From contig DGNT01000098.1 of assembly GCA_002389055.1 (NCBI GenBank), positions 1 to 17,348 of the forward strand: DNA of 17,348 nt, in the 5' to 3' direction. The translations under genes and the position numbers were made by a program. Below the pieces are notes generated by a model. The model saw nothing but the letters and a program-made list of their open reading frames with translations, searched no databases and was not told the DNA's origin. Source of the stretch: Alcanivorax sp. UBA4485. GTDB lineage: Bacteria; Pseudomonadota; Gammaproteobacteria; Pseudomonadales; Alcanivoracaceae. Shown here piece by piece: positions 1 to 6,828 of the stretch. Position 1 is the stretch's first letter, and each line of letters opens with the position of its first letter.

Positions 1-27
1 CAATGTCCTCTTAACGCGAAATAAAGA

Positions 28-234
28 TTAGGTGACGTCTTTCAAATTCTGGATGCCGGCCACGCCGACCATGCCTTGTACCTGATTCGTGCGGCCCTCG
101 CGCCAACCGCTCATCCAGTAGGTGCGGGCCTGCAATGCGCCGAAGGGGCAAAAGTCCCTGGGCCTGCCTTGAAATCCGGCCAGGTACCCCCGGCTGTAAG
201 CTCTTTCATCACGACTGCGTTTCTGTCTTTTCAT
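28..234 (-). CDS. rmf: Ribosome modulation factor (ribosome hibernation)
   Basis: This 68-residue basic protein starts MKRQKRSRDERAYSRGY and carries the family core RGYLAGFQGR, CPFGAL and MSGWREGR. RMF binds the 30S subunit near the anti-Shine-Dalgarno end of 16S rRNA in slow-growing cells and pairs 70S ribosomes into inactive 100S dimers. E. coli RMF has 55 residues. The extra C-terminal tail (QGMVGVAGIQNL) resembles the longer Pseudomonas form, so it is not an anomaly. I chose ATG at 234 because AGAGGA (248-243) lies 8 bases upstream. The in-frame GTG at 240 is only 2 bases from that Shine-Dalgarno site. The gene diverges from rlmL, as in Pseudomonas, so two ribosome-related genes share one intergenic region. 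The stop is TAA at 30-28, and no downstream terminator is visible before the window edge. Confidence 0.93.
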   Translation of the reverse strand: MKRQKRSRDERAYSRGYLAGFQGRPRDFCPFGALQARTYWMSGWREGRTNQVQGMVGVAGIQNLKDVT

Positions 235-489
235 AGACACGATCCTCTTGGCTTAGACGCCTGTTGGCTTTTTCGCAGTGCCGCTTTGCCGATCACGGCG
301 ACGGTCAGTAAGCTGCGGCCCCCGGTCACCTCTTCGAAGGGCCACTCTTTGAGTATGTGAAAGGGGGAAGAGGGTGTCGAATAACATGTCGCCATAATGG
401 TGGCGCCGTTTAAGCGTGTGACGAATAATGGTCCAACCGATGAATTTTTCATTTCCGTCTTTAAAACAGGCACTTGCAAGGCAAAACCG
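235..489. promoter_or_regulatory. Divergent rmf/rlmL intergenic region
   Basis: This 255-base stretch separates two divergent start codons, so it must hold the promoters for both genes. It is AT-richer than the flanking coding sequence. I found no -35/-10 pair with good spacing on either strand. Isolated -10-like words occur on the plus strand (CATAAT 393-398, AATAAT 424-429). A 13-base palindrome, ATGAA-TTT-TTCAT (440-452), could be an operator or a small hairpin in the rlmL leader. Confidence 0.5.
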
Positions 490-2604
490 ATGGAATTCGT
501 AATTACTTGTCTGCCCGGCCTGGGCCCCTTGCTCGCCGACGAGCTCACCGAGTTGGGCATCTCGGTAACAGATCCGGGTAACGCCCATGTGGGCATCGAG
601 GGCCTGCAGCAGGACGCCTTGCGTGCTTGCCTGTGGTCGCGGCTGGCGGAGCGGGTGCTCGTGCCCCTGGCGGAATTGGATGTCACCCCGGACCAGGCTC
701 CGGAGCGGCTGGCGGCGGCGGTGGACTGGCGCGCCCTGGTGCCGCCTGGCGTGGACCTGCATTTGAGCCTGGACCACGGCAAGGGCGTGCGCGGCGACAG
801 CCGGGTCAGCGGTAAACGGCTGCTGCGCGCCTTGCCGCCGGAGATCGGCCAGGCCCGGCGGGAGGAGGGCGCCTGCGCGGTGCGTGCCCGGCTGGACGAA
901 AACAACGCCCGCCTGTGGCTGGACCTGGCCGGCACGCCGCTGCACCGGCGCGGTTACCGGCTGGCCGGCGGCCGGGCGCCGCTGCGCGAGAATCTGGCGG
1001 CGGCGCTGTTGCGGGCCGGCGGCTGGCACCGCGAGGACCGGTCGGCGGCGTTGCTGGACCCGTTCTGTGGCAGTGGCACTCTGGTGATCGAGGCGGCCTG
1101 GATGGCCGCCGGCGTGGCGTCGGGCGCGCTGCGCCGCGAGTACGGCTTCCAGGCCTGGCGCGGCTGCCGCAAGCCGCTCTGGGAAGAGGCCCTGCGCGAG
1201 GCCGCCGCCAGCCTGGAGGGCGGGCTCAAGGGTCTGCCGTCGCTGAAGGGCTTCGACGCCGACCCGGAGACCATTCAGTACGCGCTGCACAACGCCGAAC
1301 GGGCCGGGGTGCGCCGGCAGGTGCACTTTGAGCGGCGCGAGCTGGGCGCCCTGCGCGGCCGCGATTTCGCCGACCAGGGGCTGCTGGCCACGAACCCGCC
1401 CTGGGGTGAACGGCTGGACGAACAGACCACCGCCGCCTGGCTGTACGCCGGGCTGGGCCGCATCCTGGGCGAGAAGGCACCGGCCTGGACGGCGGTGATG
1501 CTGGGCGCCGACGTGGCCTCGCTGGACCGCTCCGGCATGGACATGACGCAGCAATGGAAGGTGCGCAACGGCCCGCTGAACACCTTTATCCGCGTCAGCC
1601 GGCCGCGCCCGCCGGTGCCGCAGCCGCCGCTGCGGGTCGGTGATGCGCCCGGCTTCGAGCTGCCGGAACCCGCCATGCCGCTGTTCAACCGCCTGCGCAA
1701 GAACGGCAAGCATCTGCGCCGCTGGCTGGAGCGCGAGGACATTCAGGCCTACCGCCTCTACGACCGCGACCTGCCGGAATTCAACGTGGCGGTGGACGTG
1801 TACGGCGATCAGGCCCTGGTTCAGGAGTTCAAGGCGCCCAAGACGATCGACGAGGACAAGGCCAAGCAACGCCGCCAGTGGGCGGTGAGCGCGGTCCGCG
1901 CGGCCCTGGGCGTGCACCGCGAGCAGGTCCACCTGCGCACCCGCGAGCGCCAGAAAGGCAACCGCCAGTATCAGAAGCTGGACGGCCAGGGGCAGTACCG
2001 GGTGGTGCGCGAGGGCCAGGCCCGCATGCTGGTGAACCTGAACGACTATCTGGACACTGGCCTGTTTCTGGATCACCGCCCGCTGCGCCTGCGGCTGGCC
2101 GAAGAGTGCGCCGGCAAGCGCTTCCTCAACCTGTTCGCCTACACCGGCGCGGCCAGTGTGCAGGCGCTGGTGGGCGGCGCCCGCCGCGCGGTCACGGTGG
2201 ACGCCTCGCGGCGCTACCTGGACTGGGCCGCCTGCAATCTGGCGGTGAACGGCTTTTCCAGCGAGGCGCACCCGCTGGTGCGCGCCGACGCCATGGCCTG
2301 GCTGGAGGACTGCCAGGAGCAGTTCGACGTGGTGTTCTGCGACCCGCCCACCTTTTCCAACAACAAGTCGCGCCAGGATTTCGTGGTCCAGGAACACCAT
2401 GGCGAGCTGATCCGGCGCATCATGAAGCGTCTGGAGCCCGGCGGCGTGCTCTATTTCTCCTGCAACTTCCGCCGCTTCGAGCTGGAAGAAAGCATCGCCC
2501 GCTGGTACCAGGTGGAAGACCTGACCGCCTGGAGCCTGCCGGAAGACTTCCGGCGCAACAGCGCCATTCACCACTGCTACGCGATCCGACACGGAACCCT
2601 TTGA
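490..2604 (+). CDS. rlmL: Bifunctional 23S rRNA (guanine) methyltransferase RlmKL
   Basis: This 704-residue protein matches the length of E. coli RlmKL (702). It is known to make m2G2445 with its N-terminal half and m7G2069 with its C-terminal half during assembly of the 50S subunit. An N-terminal THUMP region (about residues 40-150) precedes a first SAM-dependent methyltransferase domain with DPFCGSG (190-196) and the catalytic NPPWGERL (from 302). The second methyltransferase domain has NLFAYTGAASV (from 547) and DPPTFSNNKS (618-627). The frame is open from 397, but homologues begin at the equivalent of MEFVITCLPGLG, and AAGG (478-481) sits 8 bases before ATG 490, so I use that start. The stop TGA shares one base with the next start codon, so translation of the downstream glutaredoxin-like gene is probably coupled. 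Confidence 0.95.
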   Translation: MEFVITCLPGLGPLLADELTELGISVTDPGNAHVGIEGLQQDALRACLWSRLAERVLVPLAELDVTPDQAPERLAAAVDWRALVPPGVDLHLSLDHGKGVRGDSRVSGKRLLRALPPEIGQARREEGACAVRARLDENNARLWLDLAGTPLHRRGYRLAGGRAPLRENLAAALLRAGGWHREDRSAALLDPFCGSGTLVIEAAWMAAGVASGALRREYGFQAWRGCRKPLWEEALREAAASLEGGLKGLPSLKGFDADPETIQYALHNAERAGVRRQVHFERRELGALRGRDFADQGLLATNPPWGERLDEQTTAAWLYAGLGRILGEKAPAWTAVMLGADVASLDRSGMDMTQQWKVRNGPLNTFIRVSRPRPPVPQPPLRVGDAPGFELPEPAMPLFNRLRKNGKHLRRWLEREDIQAYRLYDRDLPEFNVAVDVYGDQALVQEFKAPKTIDEDKAKQRRQWAVSAVRAALGVHREQVHLRTRERQKGNRQYQKLDGQGQYRVVREGQARMLVNLNDYLDTGLFLDHRPLRLRLAEECAGKRFLNLFAYTGAASVQALVGGARRAVTVDASRRYLDWAACNLAVNGFSSEAHPLVRADAMAWLEDCQEQFDVVFCDPPTFSNNKSRQDFVVQEHHGELIRRIMKRLEPGGVLYFSCNFRRFELEESIARWYQVEDLTAWSLPEDFRRNSAIHHCYAIRHGTL

Positions 2605-2828
2605 TGACCGTCGTGCTATACACCACCCTGGGCTGCCACCTGTGTGATCAGGCTCGCGACCTGCTGCTCACGGTGAATCCGCAGGCCGATATTCACGCCG
2701 TGGATGTGGCCGAGGACGATACCCTGATTGCCGAATATGGTGAGCGCATCCCGGTGCTGCGCCGCGGCGACCGGGAGCTCGCCTGGCCGTTCGGTCTGTT
2801 GGACATTCAGGCGCTGCTTTCGGAGTAA
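2604..2828 (+). CDS. Glutaredoxin-like thioredoxin-fold protein (DUF836 type)
   Basis: This 74-residue protein starts MTVVLYTTLGCHLC. It has a redox-type CHLC motif at residues 11-14 and a cis-proline region, RIPVL, at 49-53, which are the two hallmarks of the thioredoxin fold. The length and the CxxC near a first beta strand fit the short glutaredoxin family annotated as DUF836. A thiol-disulfide or sensing role is inferred from the fold; no substrate is known from the sequence. It overlaps the rlmL stop by one base and is followed 2 bases later by the next gene, so it lies in the rlmL operon. Position after rlmL is probably only co-transcription, not evidence of a rRNA role. Confidence 0.85.
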   Translation: MTVVLYTTLGCHLCDQARDLLLTVNPQADIHAVDVAEDDTLIAEYGERIPVLRRGDRELAWPFGLLDIQALLSE

Positions 2829-2830
2829 AG

Positions 2831-3113
2831 ATGGAAAAGATCACGATTAAGAAATTGAACGGGCGGCATGTGGAAAAAGTGCTGCTGCGGTCCGTGACGC
2901 TGTCGATCTGCATCGTGCAGGTGGAGATCGACGGCGTGAGCTATCACGTGGTGGACGAGAAAGGCCAGATCGTGCGGTTCAACGGCGCCGAGCACGCCAA
3001 CAATGTGCTCGGCAAAATGACCACCGACAAAGCGGTGCTGGTGCACAACTCGCCCTACGCGGAAATGGCCGGCCAGCCGGAAGACGGCCCGCAACCCGCC
3101 CTGGAAGTCGACT

Positions 3114-3139
<26 letters not shown>
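2831..3139 (+). CDS. Small conserved hypothetical protein, DUF6482-like
   Basis: This 102-residue soluble protein starts MEKITIKKLNGRHVEKVLL and has no signal peptide or membrane segment. It contains a compact beta-rich pattern (VTLSICIVQVEIDGVSYHVV, then GQIVRFNG) resembling small gammaproteobacterial proteins I associate with DUF6482. I give that assignment only moderate trust and know of no function. GGAG (2822-2825) lies 5 bases before ATG 2831, and only two bases separate it from the previous stop, so it is the third gene of the rlmL unit. Its last 26 bases overlap, tail to tail, the end of tatD on the other strand. Confidence 0.75.
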
Positions 3140-3946
<807 letters not shown>

Positions 3947-3950
<4 letters not shown>

Positions 3951-4459
3951 CCGTGGCTGGGCTGGGGTTGTCCGAGGCGGGTATTGAGCCGCTCACGCAG
4001 GTCTTCCACCCGGCGCCGGTTGGCGCCCAGGTCCCAATACCCCAGCCGCGAGGCGGAACGCACATCAATCAGGCCGTCGTCGTGCACGTACAGGGTGACG
4101 TCGTCAACAAACCGCAGTATCCGGCTGGTGAAGCGGGCCTGGATCCGCGCCGGGCCGATCCGCTCGTAGGCCACCCGGGGCAGGGTATCGAGCACCTCTT
4201 CCAGCATCGCCAGGCTACCGGCGCGGTCGCCGGCGCCGGGCAGCGGCGCTACCCGATGGCGGTCGTCCTCGGCGAGGCTCGACACGCAATTGGGCGCGGA
4301 CGGGCAGGGGGCAAGCAAACGGGTGTCCGACATACGGTTCTGTCTCTCAATACTCTCGTTACTGGCGGTGTCACTGGAACCGGCGTGGCCCTGGCAAGCG
4401 GCCAGAGTGAGACTCAGTAACAGGGCCGCCAGAAGGCGACTAACGGTTTCAATGCGCAT
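3947..4459 (-). CDS. DUF1499 lipoprotein
   Basis: This 170-residue protein has a lipoprotein signal: basic MRIETVSR, a leucine-rich core, and the lipobox LAAC with Cys22. Gln at +2 predicts outer-membrane sorting. After a polar linker comes the DUF1499 domain, with CPSAPNCVSS near its start, RFVDDVTLYV in the middle and IDVRSASRLGYWDLGANRRRVEDL near the C-terminus. The family's function is unknown. ATG 4459 overlaps the last 11 bases of lexA, and the gene overlaps tatD by four bases, so it is the middle gene of a lexA operon. A GTG at 4468 is an alternative start that would add three residues. An internal Met before SDTRLLAPC would give a form without the lipobox, but the intact signal argues against it. 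Confidence 0.87.
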
Positions 4460-5063
4460 TGGGATCACGGATCAGACCCACGAAAATACCCTCGATCATC
4501 AACTCATCGGCGGCCACGCGGATCGGCGCGTAGGCGTCGTTGGCCGGCAGCAGCGTGGCGCTGGTGCGGTTCAGTTTAAGGGTTTTCACCGTGACCTCGT
4601 CGTCAATGCGGGCCACCACGATCTCGCCGGAGCGGGCGGTCTGGCTTTTACGAACCGCGATCAGGTCACCGTCGAAGATGCCGGCTTCGATCATGCTATC
4701 GCCCTGGACCTTGAGAAGATAGGTGGGGCGCTGACGAAACAGCCCCTGGGGCACCGGCACGGTGCGCTCCACGTTTTCGATCGCCTCGATCGGGGTACCG
4801 GCGGCGACCTTGCCCACCACCGGCAGTTCGTCGCCCATCTCCAGGGCCAGGTCGAGAAGCTGGATGCCCCGGGAGCGGTCGCCGTGCAGGCGGATGTAGC
4901 CCTTGCGCTCCAGGGCCCGAAGGTGATCGGACGCGGCGTTCTTCGATTGAAACCCCATGCGCTCGGCGATTTCAGCCCGGGTCGGGGCCATGCCGGTCTC
5001 CATCTGGGACGCACGAATGCAATCGAGAACCTGCTGTTGGCGTGCGGTTAATGCGATGCTCAT
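4449..5063 (-). CDS. lexA: SOS response repressor LexA
   Basis: This 204-residue protein is a complete LexA. The N-terminal winged helix (LTARQQQVLDCI, GMAPTRAEIAERMGFQSKNAASDHLRALERKGYI) binds the SOS operator. The C-terminal S24-type peptidase domain cleaves the protein when RecA filaments form. The scissile Ala88-Gly89 lies in GKVAAGTP, the nucleophile is Ser123 in GDSM, and the general base is Lys160 in VTVKTL. All are four residues later than in E. coli. I chose ATG 5063, which has GGAGG five bases upstream; the frame extends further upstream but through the operator region. A LexA box about 38 bases before the start indicates autoregulation. The gene leads an operon with a DUF1499 lipoprotein and tatD, unlike Pseudomonas, where a sulA-like gene usually accompanies lexA. 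Confidence 0.97.
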   Translation of the reverse strand: MSIALTARQQQVLDCIRASQMETGMAPTRAEIAERMGFQSKNAASDHLRALERKGYIRLHGDRSRGIQLLDLALEMGDELPVVGKVAAGTPIEAIENVERTVPVPQGLFRQRPTYLLKVQGDSMIEAGIFDGDLIAVRKSQTARSGEIVVARIDDEVTVKTLKLNRTSATLLPANDAYAPIRVAADELMIEGIFVGLIRDPNAH

Positions 5064-5100
5064 GTCGGCCTCCTCGGGCACGGTTCCGCTGTTACGTACA

Positions 5101-5116
5101 CTGATAATACGGACAG
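5101..5116 (-). promoter_or_regulatory. LexA operator (SOS box) of the lexA operon
   Basis: The 16-mer CTGATAATACGGACAG fits the known gammaproteobacterial LexA consensus CTG-N10-CAG and lies 38-53 bases upstream of the lexA start. Read on the lexA strand it contains TATTAT, a good -10 word, so bound LexA would cover the promoter. A degenerate second site may follow: on the minus strand, CTGGACATATTACAC begins at 5130 and has one CTG half and an AT-rich centre but no correctly spaced CAG. Confidence 0.8.
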
Positions 5117-5233
5117 TGTAATATGTCCAGTGGTTTTTTGCATCGTGCAAGTGAATACGGCCTCTAGAGCGGTGGCAATCCGGGAAACGTTCGGGCTAGG
5201 ATGAGGCCGCCATAAACGGGGAAGAGGGGAGCC

Positions 5234-5893
5234 ATGAAGCACGCCCAGTGGCAGCAATCGGATCACGCGCGGGTGGAGGCACTGCTCTCCGGCGTGCCGT
5301 TTTTTAACGAAGTGGCCCGTGACGACGCGGACCAGCGGGCGCTGCTTCTGGCGCGCACGGAGATTATCGAAGCCGGCCCCGGCGACCGGGTGATACGCGC
5401 CGGGGAAGTGGAATCCTCACTATATTTTCTGCTGCGCGGCCAGTTGGTGGTGCAGGGCGAGCGCGCCGGCGGCGAGGCCTCGGCGGTGCTTTACTATGTC
5501 TCGCCCGGTGAGGTGTTCGGCACCCTCTCCATGCTGCTGGGCACCGCCCGCAGTGCCACCATCCGGGTGGCGGACGCCGCGCGCGAGGCGGTGATGGCGA
5601 AGCTGGAATTCACCGATTTCGACCGCCCCGACTCGCCGTATACCCTGGCCACCCGGCTGGCGTTCTTCCATATGCTGGTGCACCAGATCCGCTGGGCGGT
5701 GGAAGTGCAGAGAATGCAGGCCCCGGACCAGGAACTGGTGGCGGCGCTGCGCAAGGTGCCGATCTTCACCGGCCCCCGGGACAGCGACGAAGAGCTGGCC
5801 GCGCTCAAAACGCAAGCCCGCGAACTCGCCGGGCTGCTCTACCGCTGGAACACGAAACCACCCAGCGCCACCGGCAACGCCCAACTCACCTAA
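5234..5893 (+). CDS. Cyclic nucleotide-binding-domain protein without HTH
   Basis: This 219-residue soluble protein has one cNMP-binding (Crp-type) domain at about residues 20-128. Beta-roll strands are visible (EIIEAGPGDRVIRAGEVESSLYFLLRGQLVV), followed by the phosphate-binding-cassette region GEVFGTLSMLLGTARSATIRV. The remaining roughly 90 residues are helical and end in a polar tail, and no helix-turn-helix is visible, so it is unlikely to be a Crp/Fnr transcription factor. The cassette keeps the phosphate-contacting Arg106, but the ribose-contacting Glu of the usual FGE is Thr97, so cAMP binding is doubtful. The start ATG follows a strong AGGGGA. It lies between lexA (divergent) and a REP pair. 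The function is unknown, and it could sense a different ligand or act by protein contact. Confidence 0.8.
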   Translation: MKHAQWQQSDHARVEALLSGVPFFNEVARDDADQRALLLARTEIIEAGPGDRVIRAGEVESSLYFLLRGQLVVQGERAGGEASAVLYYVSPGEVFGTLSMLLGTARSATIRVADAAREAVMAKLEFTDFDRPDSPYTLATRLAFFHMLVHQIRWAVEVQRMQAPDQELVAALRKVPIFTGPRDSDEELAALKTQARELAGLLYRWNTKPPSATGNAQLT

Positions 5894-5901
5894 TGGCACC
5901 C

Positions 5902-5963
5902 TGTGGGAGCGGGCCTTGCCCGCGAAAGGGCGCCGCCAGGCCGCCCGGCAGGATACCAGAGAC
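5902..5963 (+). repeat. REP-like element, unit 1 (plus orientation)
   Basis: This unit begins TGTGGGAGCGGGCCTTGCC, continues CGCGAAAGGGCG and ends CGGCAGGATACCAGAGAC. It is GC-rich, can fold on itself (GCGGGC against GCCCGC-type words) and lies 8 bases after the stop of the cyclic-nucleotide-domain gene. An inverted copy follows at 5987-6046, and a related partial copy lies at 17216-17265, which shows it is a dispersed repeat. Confidence 0.8.
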
Positions 5964-5986
5964 GCTGTTGGCGGCTTCATAGAAAA

Positions 5987-6046
5987 GCCTCTGGAATCCC
6001 GCCGGCAAGCTCCGCTTGCCTTTCGCGGGCAGGGCCCGCTCCCACA
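5987..6046 (-). repeat. REP-like element, unit 2 (inverted copy)
   Basis: Read on the minus strand it begins TGTGGGAGCGGGCCCTGCC, continues CGCGAAAGGCAAGCGGAGC and ends GGGATTCCAGAGGC, closely matching unit 1. Units 1 and 2 point toward each other with 23 bases between them. Together they fill the gap between two convergent genes and could form one long hairpin in either transcript. A role as a bidirectional terminator or as a transcript-end stabiliser is inference. Confidence 0.8.
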
Positions 6047-6053
6047 GTTTCCG

Positions 6054-6506
6054 CTAGCTTTCCTTCTTGCGCTTGTCCATTTTCACGGCGAGCACGTCGC
6101 AATGGGCGCCGGGCACCAGGCCGCGGGCGGTGGAGCCGAGCAGCAGGGCCAGGCCGCTGCGGGTGTGGCTGCCCACCACGATCAGATCGGCGTCGATGTC
6201 GTCGGCCTTGTCGAGGATGGTTTTCTCGATCGAGCCCAACTCCACATGGATGCGGCTTTCCGCAATCTGGTAGCGGCCGGCGTATTCCAGCGCCGTGTCG
6301 CGGGCCTGTTTGACCAGGCCGCTTTGCAGGTCGGTGACGTCCATCGGCACGTCCGCGCCGTAGGCCAGCGCCAGCGGTTCGATCACATGGATCAGGTGCA
6401 ATTCCCCGTCGGTGCCTTCCTGGACCCCCGCCGCGCGGGACAGAACCTCGGCGGATTCGTCGCTGCAATCAATCGCCACCAGTACCTTTCGATAGGGTGA
6501 GGTCAT
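6054..6506 (-). CDS. Universal stress protein, UspA family
   Basis: This 150-residue single-domain protein starts MTSPYRKVLVAIDCSDESAEVL, with the family's first strand and acidic residue (AID). It ends with the ATP-binding signature VVGSHTRSGLALLLGSTARG, which fits the G-2x-G-9x-G-S/T pattern, so it is probably an ATP-binding type. These cytoplasmic proteins accumulate in stationary phase and under stress; the precise role varies between paralogues and cannot be read here. GGGAGA lies 7 bases before ATG 6506. The tail is lysine-rich (KMDKRKKES). It converges with the cyclic-nucleotide-domain gene across the REP pair and has its own upstream promoter candidate. Confidence 0.93.
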   Translation of the reverse strand: MTSPYRKVLVAIDCSDESAEVLSRAAGVQEGTDGELHLIHVIEPLALAYGADVPMDVTDLQSGLVKQARDTALEYAGRYQIAESRIHVELGSIEKTILDKADDIDADLIVVGSHTRSGLALLLGSTARGLVPGAHCDVLAVKMDKRKKES

Positions 6507-6554
6507 GGTGTTCTCCCTTAACCGGCAGAGGTTGTTTTCAGTACTTTCACGCCG

Positions 6555-6583
6555 AGTATAGCCTTCTCCGCCGGCTCTGCCAG
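6555..6583 (-). promoter_or_regulatory. Candidate sigma70 promoter of the universal stress gene
   Basis: On the minus strand, TATACT (6560-6555, five of six bases of the -10 consensus) lies 17 bases after CTGGCA (6583-6578, four of six of the -35). Transcription would start near 6548 and give a leader of about 42 bases. The call rests on consensus match alone. Confidence 0.45.
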
Positions 6584-6663
6584 CCCACCTTGAAACCCGC
6601 CGCGACGCCTTGGCCGGCGCGGCCTGCAGGCTCCCCGGGCGGTGCCGCCGGCGACCCTGGTGC

Positions 6664-6692
6664 TTGACCGGACGATACCGGCGCTGTCTAAA
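6664..6692 (+). promoter_or_regulatory. Candidate promoter for topA
   Basis: TTGACC (6664-6669, five of six) and TCTAAA (6687-6692, four of six) are separated by 17 bases. Transcription would start near 6699, followed by a GC-rich discriminator, leaving a leader of about 130 bases before topA. It is the best pair I can find in the 322-base gap between the divergent universal stress and topA genes. The rest of that gap holds only GC-rich palindromic words such as GCCTGCAGGC (6622-6631). Confidence 0.4.
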
Positions 6693-6728
6693 TAGGCGCC
6701 CGCCGGGGTCCGCTAGGGCCGCGGTCCG

Positions 6729-6789
6729 ACCTCTGAGGCGTGTCCTGCCCGGCGAATTTTCGCCGCCGTGGCGGCCAGGCCTCAGAGGT
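6729..6789 (+). ncRNA. Branched stem structure in the topA leader
   Basis: A perfect 11-base-pair stem, ACCTCTGAGGC (6729-6739) with GCCTCAGAGGT (6779-6789), encloses two smaller hairpins: GGCGA-ATTT-TCGCC (6751-6764) and GCCG-TGG-CGGC (6765-6775). This is a three-way-junction shape. It ends 39 bases before the topA start and is followed by TTTCTT. It may be a regulatory leader, or the end of a short RNA starting near 6699 with a weak terminator. I do not recognise it as a named RNA family. Confidence 0.45.
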
Positions 6790-6828
6790 TTCTTATGACG
6801 CAGCTTCTCATGATCGGGTGAGCAACGA

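Noticed and set aside
397..489. N-terminal extension of RlmKL from ATG 397
   Set aside because: Homologues begin at the equivalent of MEFVITCLPGLG, the extra 31 residues match nothing in the family, and ATG 490 has its own Shine-Dalgarno.
253..2592. 779-codon open frame on the minus strand opposite rlmL
   Set aside because: It is the antisense shadow of a GC-rich gene. The translation is low-complexity, with no recognisable domain, and it would erase the well-supported rmf/rlmL arrangement.
1878..2603. Open frame on the plus strand running through the end of rlmL into the glutaredoxin-like gene
   Set aside because: Only the part from 2604 encodes a real protein. Upstream, the frame overlaps the well-conserved RlmK domain and reads as Gly/Ala/Arg-rich shadow.
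5113..5130. Second full LexA box beside the first
   Set aside because: The CTG and CAG halves are not 10 bases apart on either strand; at best it is a degenerate half site.
5903..6500. Open frames on the plus strand across the REP pair and opposite the universal stress gene
   Set aside because: They start inside a repeat and read antisense to a clear UspA protein, without domain signatures.
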